A DNA stretch of 61,612 nt from Xenorhabdus anantnagensis. GTDB taxonomy: Bacteria; Pseudomonadota; Gammaproteobacteria; Enterobacterales; Enterobacteriaceae. The notes beneath the pieces were generated by a model. It had not been told where the DNA came from and ran no database searches. It worked only from the letters and a program-made list of their open reading frames with translations. The translations under genes were made by a program, and so were the position numbers. Below, in pieces: positions 1 to 10,705 of the stretch. Each line of letters starts with the position of its first letter. Positions within the stretch are counted from its first letter, which is position 1. The stretch spans positions 1 to 61,612 of the forward strand of contig NZ_JAQRFN010000022.1 of NCBI RefSeq assembly GCF_028598555.1, in the 5' to 3' direction.

Positions 1-19
1 AAGTGCTTCCGGGTTGCGA

Positions 20-60
20 GGCTGCGTATCTTACGCGTTTCGCCTCCGAAGTCAAGCGCT
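20..60 (-). promoter_or_regulatory. rRNA operon promoter P2
   Basis: Read on the minus strand there is TTGACT (50-55) and TAAGAT (28-33) with a 16-base spacer, followed by a GC-rich discriminator. It lies about 90 bases downstream of the P1 promoter, the usual enterobacterial rrn tandem arrangement. Transcription leaves the window at its left edge, so the 16S gene should lie just outside. Confidence 0.8.
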
Positions 61-118
61 TATTTTCGCTTTTTCTTCGCTGCCCGCCGCGGCGTGTCTC
101 AGCTCAGCGTCGGTCAGT

Positions 119-182
119 GGTGGCGCATTATAGGGAGTTTTCCGCCGCTGGCAATAGTTTTTTTGAAAAAAATTACCAACTG
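119..182 (-). promoter_or_regulatory. rRNA operon promoter P1 with UP-like element
   Basis: On the minus strand TTGCCA (149-154) and TATAAT (127-132) are separated by 16 bases and followed by GCGCCACCACTG, nearly identical to the start region of E. coli rrn P1 promoters. An A/T tract at 155-180 occupies the UP-element position. Fis sites, if present, would fall inside the end of murI. No rRNA gene body is in the window on this side. Confidence 0.88.
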
Positions 183-205
183 ATGATTATTACAGCGAAT
201 TGCAC

Positions 206-1087
206 TTAATCTGCTAGTTTTTCCAGCGTTAGGAAGCCTAATTCGCGTAAAACAGGGCGCAGAACTTCACTTGCTGGCTCTAATTTAGTGCAATACGCTA
301 AGTTATCCGCTGTCGTTAAAAACAAATCTTCCCGATTTTTAATCAACCATGCAGTTCTACGGGCAATTGCAGCCCCCGAATCAATTAATCTTGTTCCATT
401 TGGTAAAACTTGTGAAAGTTCTTCTGCTATCAGGGGAAAGTGAGTACAACCCAAAATGACAGTATCCGGTGGCTCTTTCATTTTCAGCCACGGTTTCAGT
501 ATTTTCTCTAATTCTTCTAGTGGAACATCCTTGCCATGTAATTTTCGCTCAGCTAATTCGACCAATTCAGCGGAACCAATTGAATACATCTGACAATTCG
601 TCGCGAACCTTGCTATTAATTCTCTGGTATAGTCGCGATTCACTGTAGCGCGTGTCGCCAATAATCCTACAACACGATTACAAGTTAGCTTCGCAGCAGG
701 TTTTATCGCCGGCACAGCACCAACAACAGGGAAAGAAAAACGTTCACGCAAGGCGGGTAAGCTAATTGTACTGGCAGTATTGCAAGCAATAACGACAACC
801 GCCAACGGGTGTTTTTTCTGAATCGTATCAATAATCTGAACGACCCTTTCTATAATCACTTCCGCTGTTTTCTCGCCGTAAGGGAATGCTTCATTATCGA
901 AAGTATATATATAGTGGAGATCCGGCAAGAGTTTCCGAATCTCTTGATAGACAGATAAACCACCCACTCCGGAATCAAAAACCAAAATCGTTGGGCGGGC
1001 GGTTTTGTTTAAATCAGAGGTCTTGTACAAATCAAAAATTGTAGCTGCCAGTGAGGTAGTATTCTCTTCCAGAGGTGCGATAGCCAT
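206..1087 (-). CDS. murI: Glutamate racemase
   Basis: MurI interconverts L- and D-glutamate in the cytoplasm, supplying D-glutamate for peptidoglycan. The 293-residue product shows the family motifs: [10 protein letters not shown] near the N terminus, the first catalytic cysteine in ACNTAS and the second in LGCTHFP. I chose the ATG at 1087 because the protein then lines up with the E. coli enzyme; upstream in-frame starts (1099, 1117) exist and the ribosome site (GAGAC) is weak. Its start lies inside the end of btuB (56-base overlap), as in E. coli, so the two are probably cotranscribed. The gene ends only about 25 bases from the upstream elements of the rrn promoter that follows it. Confidence 0.95.
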   Translation of the reverse strand: MAIAPLEENTTSLAATIFDLYKTSDLNKTARPTILVFDSGVGGLSVYQEIRKLLPDLHYIYTFDNEAFPYGEKTAEVIIERVVQIIDTIQKKHPLAVVVIACNTASTISLPALRERFSFPVVGAVPAIKPAAKLTCNRVVGLLATRATVNRDYTRELIARFATNCQMYSIGSAELVELAERKLHGKDVPLEELEKILKPWLKMKEPPDTVILGCTHFPLIAEELSQVLPNGTRLIDSGAAIARRTAWLIKNREDLFLTTADNLAYCTKLEPASEVLRPVLRELGFLTLEKLAD

Positions 1088-2861
1088 AGGCTGTCTCATA
1101 ATTCTTATCAAACACATTAGCTATTCTAGCACGAATTGTAAGATGGTCAGTGATTGAGTATGAGGCGTTGATATCCCATAAATTCACGCCACCTAGTTTC
1201 ACTGCCTTTGGAGGATATGTACGATGGTCTTGGTCATAACGCCGACCAATGTACTGATAGGTTATTCCCCAATCGACATTAAAGGCTTCCCAGTCTAATT
1301 GGTATTTAACTTGCTGCTTAGCTCTGCGAGCTAACTGTTTATTATCGCCATCACGTGGGTCAACGTACTGCAATGTAAGCTGATGCTGAAATATGCCGGT
1401 GTCCATTGTTCCCGTCCATTCGGCACCGTTTATTTTTGCTTTACCAATGTTTTCATAACGGTCATTGGCAAAATTTATCAATTGCTCAATATCGTTACGA
1501 TAAGCAGATAAACGCCAATTAAGTGGCCCACTCAACCCTTCAATTCCGATTTCCCATTGCTTGCTTTTTTCTGATGCCAGATTTTCATTTCCCCATTTAC
1601 TATAAAGCTGACTTAGGGTAGGAGCCTTGAATGCTGTTCCATACGAAGAGATAAAGCGATAACCATCAATAAACTCCCAGCCGACACCAATTTGCCCCGT
1701 CGTATTCCATTCATATTCAGAATGATGATCTGAACGCACTGCGCCTTCTAAAATGACATCCTGAACCTTTTGCTGCGCAGTTAAATATAGCCCCGTGTTA
1801 TCAACATCTTTTTGTACGGGAATATTATTGGAACCTGCGGCAACCGATTCTCTTTTCCAATCAATCCCACTGCTGATTGCACCATAACCAATCTGCCACG
1901 TATTTCCCCATTGGACATTATATTGTTTCGAATCGCTCAGACTGGAACTCTTGCCATAACGTCCATACTCAGGAACATAATTGTGATCTTTGACATGGCT
2001 GTAGCTAGCAATGAATTGAGAAGAATAAATGCCTTGATTAAATTGAATGCCAGCATCATAAGTACGATTGAATAGTTCGCGAGTATCCGTATCGCCGATA
2101 CTCCATGAATCATAAGCTGTCCGATTATTAAAGCCATAGGCTCGAACAAATCCACTAATTTGCTCATTTATTTTATGATCTATTTCCAACCACAGCATTT
2201 TACTCATAAATCCATCACGATCCGGCTGACGATATCCCCCTGTTTTGCCATCAACTATCACATCAAACCCTTTGGTATAGTTATAACTTGCGGCTGTAGT
2301 TAATAAAGTATTCTCGCCGAGTTTTTGCTGTGTCGAACCATTATAGTTTTGGTATCCGTTCGAGCCGAATCCTGCATTCAGAGTTGTTCCCTGTTGCGTT
2401 CGCTTTGTGATGATATTGATCACTCCACCAATCGCATCAGAACCATATACGGCAGAACGCGCACCACGGATATATTCTATCCTTTGCACCATTGAAATCG
2501 GGATTTGGCTAAAATCGGCAGCTCCGGTAATACCGGCCTGATTCAAACGAATGCCATCCACCAGCACCAGCGTATGACTTGAATTTGTGCCACGAACAAA
2601 TAAAGAAGAGTTTTGTCCAATTCCGCCATTCTGCGCAATATCAACACTCGGTAAGCGTCGCAAGACGTCAACCAGATTATTGGATTGCCAACGATCTATA
2701 TCCTCACGTGTCACTACCGTCATTGGAGCCAAAACTGAAGAAATCGGCTGCTTAAAACGATTGGCGGTAACCACCAGCGGATCTTGATTATCAGCAACTG
2801 CAAAATGGCTCCAGCCAGAAAATACCGTCACAGATAAAATAATATGTTTTTTATTTTTCAT
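1032..2861 (-). CDS. btuB: Vitamin B12 TonB-dependent outer-membrane receptor
   Basis: BtuB imports cobalamin across the outer membrane using TonB energy. The 609-residue protein begins with a signal peptide of about 24 residues ending near AVA, followed by a TonB box ([10 protein letters not shown], about residues 27-36). Next come a plug domain (to about 150) and a long beta-barrel ending in an aromatic C terminus (YNF), the signal for outer-membrane assembly. It is first in a btuB-murI unit and diverges from trmA. The upstream gap is only 191 bases and shows no cobalamin-riboswitch box, unlike E. coli. No good ribosome site is visible before the ATG, and translation may be controlled another way. 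Confidence 0.95.
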   Translation of the reverse strand: MKNKKHIILSVTVFSGWSHFAVADNQDPLVVTANRFKQPISSVLAPMTVVTREDIDRWQSNNLVDVLRRLPSVDIAQNGGIGQNSSLFVRGTNSSHTLVLVDGIRLNQAGITGAADFSQIPISMVQRIEYIRGARSAVYGSDAIGGVINIITKRTQQGTTLNAGFGSNGYQNYNGSTQQKLGENTLLTTAASYNYTKGFDVIVDGKTGGYRQPDRDGFMSKMLWLEIDHKINEQISGFVRAYGFNNRTAYDSWSIGDTDTRELFNRTYDAGIQFNQGIYSSQFIASYSHVKDHNYVPEYGRYGKSSSLSDSKQYNVQWGNTWQIGYGAISSGIDWKRESVAAGSNNIPVQKDVDNTGLYLTAQQKVQDVILEGAVRSDHHSEYEWNTTGQIGVGWEFIDGYRFISSYGTAFKAPTLSQLYSKWGNENLASEKSKQWEIGIEGLSGPLNWRLSAYRNDIEQLINFANDRYENIGKAKINGAEWTGTMDTGIFQHQLTLQYVDPRDGDNKQLARRAKQQVKYQLDWEAFNVDWGITYQYIGRRYDQDHRTYPPKAVKLGGVNLWDINASYSITDHLTIRARIANVFDKNYETAYGYRTSGREYYLTGSYNF

Positions 2862-3052
2862 ACGATTTGTGATGAGAATGTGTGTGGTGTCTAGCTATAT
2901 AAAAACCATGCTACGATGGAAGACCTTAGCGTGTCCAGAATGCCTTCCCATCAAAAAAGGAGCTGATAAACCAGAAAACTGGACATCCTTTGCACTTCAC
3001 CTACAATGCCGCTCGGAAATTTTTCTTAACGCGACCATACGAGAACCAGATA
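2862..3052. other. btuB/trmA divergent intergenic region
   Basis: This 191-base gap must hold both promoters. A 7-base inverted repeat TGTCCAG/CTGGACA (2932-2938 and 2979-2985) brackets about 40 bases. I looked on the minus strand for the conserved cobalamin-riboswitch box (GCCACTG) and the GGUG-containing core and did not find them. A TATATA-like element lies about 35-40 bases upstream of btuB, which would give a short leader. Confidence 0.5.
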
Positions 3053-4153
3053 ATGCAGAATGTCTTGCCAACGGAAGATTATGAAAATCAATTGATGGAG
3101 AAGGCTCATCGTCTAAAAGGAATGATGACCCCCTTTAGCGCACCTGAGCCTGAAGTTTTCCGTTCCCCTGCATCACATTACAGAATGCGAGCAGAATTCC
3201 GTATCTGGCATGAGGAAGATGACCTCTACCACATTATGTTTGATCAGCAGACCAAACAGCGTATCCGTATTGATCAATTTCCAGTTGCCAATCAGCTAAT
3301 CAATAAAATGATGCAAGCCATCATTGCTGGCGTAAAAGAAAACCCAGTATTACGTCACAAACTGTTTCAAGTGGATTACCTTTCCACACGCAGTAACAAA
3401 ATCATTGTTTCCCTGCTTTATCACAAAAAACTGGGTGATGAATGGCGTGAACATGCAACCACTCTGCGTGCTCAACTCATAGCAGCAGGCTTTGATATCC
3501 AGCTTATTGGTCGTGCTTCAAAGACCAAGATCATGCTTGACCATGACTATATAGATGAAGAGTTGCCTGTTGCAGGTAAGACCATGATTTACCGTCAAGT
3601 TGAAAACAGCTTCACACAGCCGAATGCCAGCATCAATATTCATATGTTGGAATGGGCGATTGATTGCACCCAAAATTCCAAGGGTGACCTGCTTGAATTG
3701 TATTGTGGTAATGGCAATTTTTCTCTGGCACTGGCGCGAAACTTTGATCGGGTACTGGCGACAGAAATTGCTAAACCTTCGGTTGCAGCCGCACAATTTA
3801 ATATCACAGCGAACCAGATTGATAATGTGCAGATTATCCGCATGTCAGCGGAAGAGTTTACACAAGCGATGAATGGAGAACGTGAGTTCAATCGCTTGCA
3901 AGGAATCGATTTAAGCAGTTATCAATGCGAAACCATTTTTGTTGACCCGCCACGCAGTGGGCTGGATGAAGAAACGGTCAAAATGGTTCAAGCGTATCCC
4001 CGCATTCTTTATATTTCCTGCAATCCAGAAACGCTCTGCCAAAATCTGGAAACACTGACGCAAACCCATAAAATCAGCAAATTGGCACTCTTTGATCAAT
4101 TCCCTTATACCCATCATATGGAATGCGGTGTACTGCTGGAAAAAAGAACATAA
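3053..4153 (+). CDS. trmA: tRNA (uracil-5-)-methyltransferase
   Basis: TrmA methylates U54 of tRNAs to ribothymidine using S-adenosylmethionine, and it also acts on tmRNA in relatives. The 366-residue product (ATG at 3053) equals the E. coli length. It carries the SAM-binding stretch [14 protein letters not shown], the motif [10 protein letters not shown] and the nucleophilic cysteine in SCNPETL. An in-frame ATG further upstream (2990) would add 21 residues with no counterpart in E. coli, so I did not use it. It is divergent from btuB and is followed by a shared bidirectional terminator before the convergent yijD. Confidence 0.96.
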   Translation: MQNVLPTEDYENQLMEKAHRLKGMMTPFSAPEPEVFRSPASHYRMRAEFRIWHEEDDLYHIMFDQQTKQRIRIDQFPVANQLINKMMQAIIAGVKENPVLRHKLFQVDYLSTRSNKIIVSLLYHKKLGDEWREHATTLRAQLIAAGFDIQLIGRASKTKIMLDHDYIDEELPVAGKTMIYRQVENSFTQPNASINIHMLEWAIDCTQNSKGDLLELYCGNGNFSLALARNFDRVLATEIAKPSVAAAQFNITANQIDNVQIIRMSAEEFTQAMNGEREFNRLQGIDLSSYQCETIFVDPPRSGLDEETVKMVQAYPRILYISCNPETLCQNLETLTQTHKISKLALFDQFPYTHHMECGVLLEKRT

Positions 4154-4176
4154 TAATCAGTAAACGGGCTTAAAAA

Positions 4177-4215
4177 CAAAAACGCCACAGAGCTAAGGTT
4201 TGTGGCGTTGTTTGC
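4177..4215. terminator. Bidirectional terminator between trmA and yijD
   Basis: A 9-base stem AACGCCACA/TGTGGCGTT (4181-4189 and 4201-4209) has an 11-base loop. Read on the minus strand it is followed by a T-rich run, so it best fits the end of fabR-yijD; on the plus strand it can also end trmA. Confidence 0.8.
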
Positions 4216-4220
4216 TGAGA

Positions 4221-4252
4221 CGTTCTCGATAAAAGTCGTTCTCGATAAAAAC
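4221..4252 (+). repeat. 16-bp tandem duplication
   Basis: CGTTCTCGATAAAAGT at 4221-4236 is repeated with two changes at 4237-4252, just beyond the yijD stop codon. It is one of many short tandem duplications in this window. Confidence 0.85.
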
Positions 4253-4254
4253 GA

Positions 4255-4632
4255 TCAGCTTTGACTTTCTGACATCAGCGTTGATTGCTGCTTGCGCCCT
4301 TTCATCTTTAGGTAGATCCAAAACACCAAGGCAGTACTAATAATGACAGGCAGGAAATTAGAACCAATTCCTGGATATTCCATCCGAATGAATGCGCTGT
4401 ACATGAACATACCTAAGAAGAAGCATCCCATGGCCAGTTTTGGCAATCCTTCAGCCATTGGATAATTCAAATAACGTTGATGAAGACAATACAGAGAAAG
4501 GACCAATGCAATAATAGGGAAAATAGAAAAAGGTACAAATGAATTGAAAAATGCTGAGAAAGTTCCGTGTGTTGCCATTCCAACGATAAGAGCCAGCAAC
4601 ATAGTGCTTTTATCTTGGCGGTATTGTTCCAT
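4255..4632 (-). CDS. yijD: Inner-membrane protein of the YijD family (DUF1422)
   Basis: This is a 125-residue hydrophobic protein of unknown function with about four predicted membrane segments, and it resembles E. coli YijD (119 residues) along its whole length. The shared run YCLHQRYLN sits in the middle and a basic tail (KMKGRKQQ) ends the protein. The ATG at 4632 has AAGGAG about 8 bases upstream. It follows fabR by 21 bases, the conserved fabR-yijD operon order. The link to fabR hints at a membrane-lipid context, but that is inference. Confidence 0.92.
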   Translation of the reverse strand: MEQYRQDKSTMLLALIVGMATHGTFSAFFNSFVPFSIFPIIALVLSLYCLHQRYLNYPMAEGLPKLAMGCFFLGMFMYSAFIRMEYPGIGSNFLPVIISTALVFWIYLKMKGRKQQSTLMSESQS

Positions 4633-4653
4633 CGTATTATTCTCCTTTCATTA

Positions 4654-5316
4654 TTATTCAGAGGTTTTAGGGATCGCTTTAGGGACAGTGTTTTTTTCTT
4701 GCTCACGACGATACCAATAGTAGGCGCCTTTGGAAATCATGCGGAGTTGTAAAACCAAACGCTCTTCGAGGCGACGTCTTTTTTCTTCATCAATATCCAA
4801 TGCTTCTGCACCTGCACTGAATACGATGGTCACCATCGCCTCGGCTTGTATTTCAGTAAAATGACGCGGCATATGACTGGCTTGCTCAAGATAGTCTGCC
4901 AATTCGGCGATAAAATGTTGGATTTCTCGTGCTACAGCTGCACGAAATTCAGCTGATGTGCCGGAGCGTTCGCGCAGCAACAGCCGGAACGCGTTGGGAT
5001 TGTTGCCGATAAACTCCATAAACGTTGAAACAGAAGTACGGATGACACTGCCACCTTTTGCAATGCGCTGACGTGCCTGACGCATTAACTGACGCAGCAT
5101 CAGACCGCTTTCATCCACCATCGTCAGCCCCAATTCATCCACATCCCTAAAATGTCGATAAAAAGAAGTCGGTGCAATGCCAGCTTCCCGAGCCACTTCT
5201 CGTAGACTCAGGCTTGTAAAACTGCGTTCAGCACTGAGTTGGCTGAATGCCGCTTCAATCAGGGAGCGACGGGTTTTTTCTTTCTGTTTTGCTCTGACTC
5301 CGGTTACGTTACTCAC
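4654..5316 (-). CDS. fabR: TetR-family repressor of unsaturated fatty acid synthesis
   Basis: FabR represses fabA/fabB in E. coli and balances unsaturated to saturated fatty acids in the membrane. The 220-residue protein has an N-terminal TetR helix-turn-helix ([14 protein letters not shown] to [14 protein letters not shown], about residues 14-60). A conserved effector domain follows, nearly identical to E. coli. The start is GTG at 5316, with AGGA about 6 bases upstream. It is divergent from sthA and is followed by yijD. The extreme C terminus (PKAIPKTSE) differs from relatives. Confidence 0.95.
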   Translation of the reverse strand: MSNVTGVRAKQKEKTRRSLIEAAFSQLSAERSFTSLSLREVAREAGIAPTSFYRHFRDVDELGLTMVDESGLMLRQLMRQARQRIAKGGSVIRTSVSTFMEFIGNNPNAFRLLLRERSGTSAEFRAAVAREIQHFIAELADYLEQASHMPRHFTEIQAEAMVTIVFSAGAEALDIDEEKRRRLEERLVLQLRMISKGAYYWYRREQEKNTVPKAIPKTSE

Positions 5317-5523
5317 AACAATCCTGATCTATCTCGCCTCTGTAATCAGGCAAATATAACAGATTCTGTTAGGTTTGCTGTGATTGTTCTCTTAAAGATA
5401 TTATTCGATGTTTTCCTGTTTTATTTCTAAACAATGAGATAAAAACCGTATGGTCATTGGGTTATTACATTAAGTAATGTTAAGATAGAGTTGTTATTTT
5501 GTGTAAAAACAGGTCATTCCTCT

Positions 5524-6921
5524 ATGCAACATACTCATTTTGATGCCATTGTGATTGGCTCTGGTCCCGGAGGGGAAGGAGCAGCAATGGGGTTGGTGAA
5601 ACAAGGCAAAAACGTTGCTGTTATAGAACGTTACAATAATGTCGGCGGTGGCTGTACTCATTGGGGTACAATACCGTCGAAAGCTCTCCGCCACGCCGTC
5701 AGTCGTATTATTGAATTTAATCAAAATCCCCTCTACAGTGATAACTCCCGCATTCTTCGCTCCTCGTTTTCAGAAATCCTGCGCCATGCTGAAGTCGTTA
5801 TTAACCAGCAAACCAAGATGCGCCAAGGGTTTTATGAACGCAACCGTTGCCGAATGTTTGCAGGAGAAGCCACTTTCATCGATGAACATCAGGTAAGTGT
5901 TCGCTATGCCGATGATAGTGTTGATATCTTGAGTGCAGACAAAATAATCATTGCCACAGGTTCCCGCCCTTACTGCCCTCCTGATGTCGATTTCACCCAT
6001 TCCCGTATTTATAACAGCGATACCATTCTGCAACTGGATCACGAACCACGCCATGTAATTATTTATGGTGCCGGGGTGATTGGTTGTGAGTATGCTTCTA
6101 TTTTCCGGGGATTGGGTGTTAAGGTGGATTTGATCAATACCCGTGATCATCTTCTGTCCTTTCTTGATCAAGAAATGTCTGATGCCCTCTCCTACCATTT
6201 CTGGAATAGTGGCACTGTCATCCGCCACAACGAAGAATATGAAAAGATTGAAGGTCTTGATGATGGTGTCATTGTTCACCTGAAATCCGGCAAGAAAGTC
6301 AAAGCGGATTGCCTGCTGTATGCCAATGGTAGAACAGGTAATACAGACACGCTAGGTTTAGAAAATGTCGGGTTGGAAACAGATAACCGAGGCTTACTGA
6401 AAGTCAATCGCGTCTACCAGACCAGCAATGAAAACATCTACGCAGTGGGTGATGTTATTGGCTATCCAAGCTTAGCTTCCGCAGCCTATGATCAAGGGCG
6501 GATTGCTGCAAAAGCGATTACGACAGGCGATGCTAGTCTGTATCTGGTGGACGATATCCCAACCGGAATTTATACCATTCCTGAAATCAGCTCAGTTGGC
6601 AAAACCGAGCAGCAATTGACCGCAATGAAAATCCCTTATGAGGTAGGACGCGCTCAATTCAAACATCTGGCAAGGGCGCAAATTGCCGGCATGAACGTTG
6701 GCAGTATCAAGATCCTGTTCCATCGTGAAACAAAACAGATTTTAGGTATCCACTGTTTTGGCGAACGTGCCGCGGAGATCATTCATATTGGTCAAGCCAT
6801 TATGGAACAAAAAGGTGAAGGCAATACTATCGAATATTTCGTTAATACTACCTTCAATTATCCAACAATGGCAGAAGCCTACCGTGTTGCAGCACTCAAT
6901 GGACTAAACCGATTATTTTGA
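5524..6921 (+). CDS. sthA: Soluble pyridine nucleotide transhydrogenase
   Basis: SthA (UdhA) is a cytoplasmic FAD enzyme that moves hydride between NADPH and NAD, mainly reoxidising excess NADPH. The 465-residue protein has the FAD-binding [10 protein letters not shown] near residue 12. Instead of the redox CxxxxC of related flavoproteins it has [15 protein letters not shown] second dinucleotide fold ([12 protein letters not shown]) and a C-terminal dimer domain complete it. ATG 5524 matches the E. coli N terminus; an upstream in-frame start at 5491 is unlikely. It converges with oxyR and their 3' ends overlap by 9 bases. Confidence 0.96.
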   Translation: MQHTHFDAIVIGSGPGGEGAAMGLVKQGKNVAVIERYNNVGGGCTHWGTIPSKALRHAVSRIIEFNQNPLYSDNSRILRSSFSEILRHAEVVINQQTKMRQGFYERNRCRMFAGEATFIDEHQVSVRYADDSVDILSADKIIIATGSRPYCPPDVDFTHSRIYNSDTILQLDHEPRHVIIYGAGVIGCEYASIFRGLGVKVDLINTRDHLLSFLDQEMSDALSYHFWNSGTVIRHNEEYEKIEGLDDGVIVHLKSGKKVKADCLLYANGRTGNTDTLGLENVGLETDNRGLLKVNRVYQTSNENIYAVGDVIGYPSLASAAYDQGRIAAKAITTGDASLYLVDDIPTGIYTIPEISSVGKTEQQLTAMKIPYEVGRAQFKHLARAQIAGMNVGSIKILFHRETKQILGIHCFGERAAEIIHIGQAIMEQKGEGNTIEYFVNTTFNYPTMAEAYRVAALNGLNRLF

Positions 6922-7830
6922 TATTTTTCCGAGTACTTCAAAATAATTGCCCATTTTAATCCGAATCGCCTCTGCCAATTGCTCATAGCGACCACGCAGA
7001 GGTGAGCCGGGACGATAAACCAATATGACGGACCGCTTGGGTTCCGGTTCATAACATTCCAGATAACAAACCCCATCACGGCGTCTCTCATTCGGAACTG
7101 ACAAATCTGGTAATAATGTAATTCCGCTGCCCGCTGCCACCATATTACGCAGCGTTTCTAGGCTAGTCGCCCTAAAATGCGTATCTTCTTTGGCCCCCGC
7201 TTGAAAACAGAACCCCATCGCCTGATCCCGCAAACAGTGCCCATCTTCCAGCATCAATAATTTCTCACCGGATAGCTCACTCATCTTAACTTTATCTCGC
7301 CCTGCCCATTTATGCTCTTCATATACCGCCAGTTTCATGGGTTCTTCAAACAGCGGCACTTCGATAAATGCTTCAGTTTCTTTCACCAACGCCAAGATAA
7401 CGCAATCAAGCTTTCCACTATCGAGCTGTGCCAACAAGTTTTGAGTTTGTGCCTCATGCAGGTACATTTCCAATTTGGGGAATAATTTATGCAGTTCAGG
7501 GATGATAATAGGTAGGAGATAGGGGCCGATTGTTGGGATAAGACCGATATGCAACGGCCCGGACATACTTTCACCTTGAAGGGAGGCCATTTCCTGCAAG
7601 ACCTTGACTTCTCTCAATACAGTTTTGGCCTGTTCCACCAGCAACATACCCTGTTGGGTAAATAATACCTTGCGGCTAGTGCGTTCCAGCAGCATCACGC
7701 CAAGCTCATCTTCCAGCTTGCGGATTTGTCCGCTCAGTGTCGGTTGGCTGACATGACAAGCATCAGCGGCTCGGCGAAAATGCCGGTATTCAGCAAGTGC
7801 TACAAGGTATTCTAGATCGCGGATATTCAT
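6913..7830 (-). CDS. oxyR: LysR-type hydrogen peroxide sensor-regulator
   Basis: OxyR activates peroxide-defence genes when two cysteines form a disulfide. The 305-residue protein begins with the LysR helix-turn-helix ([26 protein letters not shown]). It keeps both redox cysteines in [15 protein letters not shown] (about residues 199 and 208). The ATG at 7830 matches E. coli OxyR, with GAGG about 7 bases upstream. It lies downstream of argH in the same direction with 99 bases between. In E. coli the oxyS RNA is transcribed divergently from oxyR; here argH occupies that place. Confidence 0.97.
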   Translation of the reverse strand: MNIRDLEYLVALAEYRHFRRAADACHVSQPTLSGQIRKLEDELGVMLLERTSRKVLFTQQGMLLVEQAKTVLREVKVLQEMASLQGESMSGPLHIGLIPTIGPYLLPIIIPELHKLFPKLEMYLHEAQTQNLLAQLDSGKLDCVILALVKETEAFIEVPLFEEPMKLAVYEEHKWAGRDKVKMSELSGEKLLMLEDGHCLRDQAMGFCFQAGAKEDTHFRATSLETLRNMVAAGSGITLLPDLSVPNERRRDGVCYLECYEPEPKRSVILVYRPGSPLRGRYEQLAEAIRIKMGNYFEVLGKISK

Positions 7831-7929
7831 TCCCAACCTCAGCATTTGATATCAATGAAAGTATTGATCAATAAATCATTATATCCATGAGGTGAAAAAA
7901 CTATCAACTGCTTGTGATTATTGGTGTTT
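7831..7929 (-). promoter_or_regulatory. oxyR promoter region with possible autoregulatory site
   Basis: The 99 bases upstream of oxyR are rich in ATAT/ATTGAT half-sites at roughly ten-base spacing (7845-7890), loosely like the four ATAG/CTAT elements OxyR contacts. This is a weak visual match. The stretch probably holds the oxyR promoter. Confidence 0.3.
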
Positions 7930-9303
7930 TTACCTAAAACGCTGTTTTGCCTGAGCAATCGCTTGCTTTACTTGTTTTTGCGCTACACCACCTTTTGCCA
8001 GACGTTTGTCCAGACAGGATTGCAGCGATAAAACATCATAAACATCCACAGAAATAACATGACTGAATTTTTGCAATTCAAGGAGAGAAAGCTCTTCCAG
8101 CGCCTTGCCTTTGTCGATTGCCACAACGACGACTTCACCAACAATGTGATGAGCCTCACGGAACGGAACACCTTTTGCCACCAGATAATCAGCCAATTCA
8201 GTCGCATTGGCATATCCTTGTTTTGCCGCTTCCTCACAACGGGAACGTTTTACTTCAATGCCATCCAGCACCAGTATCGCCATATGCAGACAATCCAACC
8301 AACTATCCAGTGCATCAAACAAGCCTTCCTTATCTTCCTGCATATCTTTATTGTAAGCGAGAGGCAGCCCTTTCAAAGTCATCATCATCCCTGTTAATGC
8401 CCCCTGAACTCGCCCACATTTACCACGGATAAGTTCCAATGCATCAGGGTTTTTCTTTTGTGGCATCAAAGAAGAACCAGACGTTACCCGATCCGACAAC
8501 TCAACAAATCCGGCCTCTCCGCTATTGAAGAAAATCAGATCTTCAGCAAAACGCGAAAGATGGATCATACTAATGCTCGCATCTGACAGCAGCTCCAGAA
8601 CATGGTCACGATCAGAAACGCTATCCAGACTATTGCGTGTCGCGGAAGAAAAACCTAGCCATGAAGCCAACTGCTCACGATCAATATCATAAGCCGTTCC
8701 TGCCAGCGCCCCACATCCCAACGGACTGACATCCAACCGTTTTAGCGCATCTTGCAAACGGCTTTCATCACGACTAAGCATTTCCACATAGGCCAAGCAC
8801 CAATGGGCAAAAGTGACAGGTTGCGCCCGCTGCAAATGGGTATAACCCGGCATGACCGCATCCTGATTATTTTCAGCAGTGAACACCAACGCTTGTTGCA
8901 ACTCGACCAATGCTTGCAGAATGTGAGAGATTTGGTCTTTACACCATAATTTCAGGTCAGTCGCAACCTGATCGTTACGGCTGCGTCCCGTATGGAGTTT
9001 CTTACCCAAATCCCCCACTTTCGTGATAAGTTGCCCTTCTACCCAGCTGTGAATATCTTCCGCCTCACTTTGCAGAATAGCTTTGGGGTTAGTACGCACT
9101 TCATCCAGTAGCTCATTTAAAGCCAGCTCCAGCTTTTGCTGCTCTTCGGAAGTTAATACTCCCACCGTAACCAACGCTTTTGACCACGCAACCGAGCCAA
9201 CAATATCCTGCTCCGCCAAACGATAATCAAAACGCAGTGAATCATTAAATTGCTTGAATCGCTGATCGGCTTCCTGACTGAAACGCCCGCCCCAAAGTGC
9301 CAT
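7930..9303 (-). CDS. argH: Argininosuccinate lyase
   Basis: ArgH splits argininosuccinate into arginine and fumarate, the last step of arginine synthesis. The 457-residue protein matches the E. coli length and carries the fumarase/aspartase superfamily signature [12 protein letters not shown], plus the early [14 protein letters not shown] stretch. ATG 9303 has AGGA about 8 bases upstream. It is last in the minus-strand series argC-argB-argG-argH, 73 bases after argG, and is presumably repressed by ArgR with the rest of the cluster. A 15-bp tandem duplication lies just upstream, between argG and argH. Confidence 0.97.
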   Translation of the reverse strand: MALWGGRFSQEADQRFKQFNDSLRFDYRLAEQDIVGSVAWSKALVTVGVLTSEEQQKLELALNELLDEVRTNPKAILQSEAEDIHSWVEGQLITKVGDLGKKLHTGRSRNDQVATDLKLWCKDQISHILQALVELQQALVFTAENNQDAVMPGYTHLQRAQPVTFAHWCLAYVEMLSRDESRLQDALKRLDVSPLGCGALAGTAYDIDREQLASWLGFSSATRNSLDSVSDRDHVLELLSDASISMIHLSRFAEDLIFFNSGEAGFVELSDRVTSGSSLMPQKKNPDALELIRGKCGRVQGALTGMMMTLKGLPLAYNKDMQEDKEGLFDALDSWLDCLHMAILVLDGIEVKRSRCEEAAKQGYANATELADYLVAKGVPFREAHHIVGEVVVVAIDKGKALEELSLLELQKFSHVISVDVYDVLSLQSCLDKRLAKGGVAQKQVKQAIAQAKQRFR

Positions 9304-9325
9304 AATATCGTTCCTGTTCTCTCTT

Positions 9326-9355
9326 TATTTATTGCCAATATATTTATTGCCAATA
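9326..9355 (-). repeat. Perfect 15-bp tandem duplication between argG and argH
   Basis: TATTTATTGCCAATA occurs twice without a mismatch (9326-9340 and 9341-9355), in the short gap upstream of argH. The gap otherwise holds only the argH ribosome site. Confidence 0.9.
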
Positions 9356-9376
9356 GTTAAATTGATTGCCCAAAAA

Positions 9377-10627
9377 TTATTTTTTGCCGTTCAGTGCCCG
9401 AATGCGTGAAGAAAGCGAATAGAGACGAATAAACCCTTCTGCATGGCTATGATCGTAAACTTCATCCTCGCCAAAAGTGGCAAACTCTTCAGAATAGAGA
9501 CTATTGGCCGATTTTTTCTGCACCGCCGTGACTTGACCTTTATAAAGTTTCAGGACAACTTCACCGCTGACACCTGCCGCTAAAACTTCTGCTGCCGCTT
9601 GAATTGATTGACGCAATGGTGCAAACCAACGACCATCATAAACAACATAAGACATTTCCAGCCCCAGTTGTTGGCGCCACTTAAAGCTATCGCGATCCAA
9701 AACCAATTGCTCAATGCCACGCAACGCTTCCATCATGATGGTTCCCCCCGGCGTTTCATAACAACCACGGGATTTCATGCCTACCAGACGGTTTTCCACG
9801 ATATCTATCCTGCCAATGCCATGCTTGGCCCCCAAACCATTTAACTCATTAAGGCATTGATAGGGTGAAAGCGCCTGACCATTCACGCCAACCACCTCAC
9901 CATTTTCAACCGTCACCGTGATAAATTCCGCTTCATTAGGTGCTTCTTCTGGAGCAACAGTCCATGCCCAACAATCTTTATTGGCAGCATTCCACGTGCT
10001 TTCCAAAACCCCACCTTCGGTTGAAATGTGCCATGCGTTTTCATCACGGCTATAGATTTTTTCCAGCGTTGCGGTTGTCGGAATATCACGAACTTTCAAA
10101 TAATCCAGCAGCGCTTCACGGGAGCGCAGATCCCATTCCCGCCATGGAGCAACAACCTTCAGATGTGGCGCCAACGCGGTATAAGTACTTTCGAACCTAA
10201 CCTGATCATTACCTTTACCTGTTGCGCCGTGAGCGACGGCATCTGCCCCCACTTTTAATGCCAGTTCAACCTGTGCCTTGGCAATGATTGGACGAGCCAT
10301 TGACGTACCAAGCAGATAACTTCCTTCATATAAAGCGCCAGTTTTCAGTACGGGATAAACATATTCTTTGATAAATTCTTCACGCAGATCGACGACATGG
10401 CATTCGGAAGCACCAGAACTCAATGCCTTCTGTTCCACGCCTTCCAAATCTTCACGACTTTGGCCAACGTCAGCGACAAACGCAACCACATCACAGTTAC
10501 CATAATGTTCTTTCAACCACGGAATAATAGCGGATGTATCCAAACCACCCGAATACGCCAGAACGATTTTTTTAATGTTTGTAGTTATAGAAGTGGTTAT
10601 AGAAGTAGTTATAGAAGTAATAGTCAT
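9377..10627 (-). CDS. argG: Argininosuccinate synthase
   Basis: ArgG joins citrulline and aspartate using ATP to make argininosuccinate. The product is about 416 residues. It has the N-type ATP pyrophosphatase loop AYSGGLDTS and conserved [13 protein letters not shown], and belongs to the shorter form rather than the 447-residue E. coli type. The start at 10627 has AAGG about 8 bases upstream. Between the start and the catalytic loop is an unusual run of ITTS/ITTN repeats encoded by a 12-bp tandem repeat, absent from typical family members. It lies between argB and argH in the arginine operon; E. coli keeps argG elsewhere. Confidence 0.95.
   Translation of the reverse strand: MTITSITTSITTSITTNIKKIVLAYSGGLDTSAIIPWLKEHYGNCDVVAFVADVGQSREDLEGVEQKALSSGASECHVVDLREEFIKEYVYPVLKTGALYEGSYLLGTSMARPIIAKAQVELALKVGADAVAHGATGKGNDQVRFESTYTALAPHLKVVAPWREWDLRSREALLDYLKVRDIPTTATLEKIYSRDENAWHISTEGGVLESTWNAANKDCWAWTVAPEEAPNEAEFITVTVENGEVVGVNGQALSPYQCLNELNGLGAKHGIGRIDIVENRLVGMKSRGCYETPGGTIMMEALRGIEQLVLDRDSFKWRQQLGLEMSYVVYDGRWFAPLRQSIQAAAEVLAAGVSGEVVLKLYKGQVTAVQKKSANSLYSEEFATFGEDEVYDHSHAEGFIRLYSLSSRIRALNGKK
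10582..10618 (-). repeat. 12-bp tandem repeat inside the 5' end of argG
   Basis: Three copies of about GTAGTTATAGAA (plus-strand reading), differing at one base, encode the [12 protein letters not shown] run at the ArgG N terminus. The repeat keeps the reading frame and could vary in copy number by slippage. Confidence 0.85.
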
Positions 10628-10675
10628 AGGGATAACCTTTTTAATTTTATTTGTTTCAGCCAAGAGGCCGTGCTT

Positions 10676-10705
10676 TCAATCAACCCAAAATCAATCAACC
10701 CAAAA
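10676..10705 (-). repeat. Perfect 15-bp tandem duplication across the argB stop codon
   Basis: TCAATCAACCCAAAA occurs twice in a row (10676-10690, 10691-10705). The right copy contains the end of argB, including its stop, and the left copy lies just beyond, so the duplication leaves the protein unchanged. Confidence 0.9.

Noticed and set aside
3-209. Plus-strand 68-codon frame at the left edge
   Set aside because: It lies antisense to the rrn P1/P2 promoter region and is explained by that sequence.
7831-7929. Search for an oxyS-like RNA next to oxyR
   Set aside because: The gap is 99 bases, shows no terminator, and argH occupies the divergent position.
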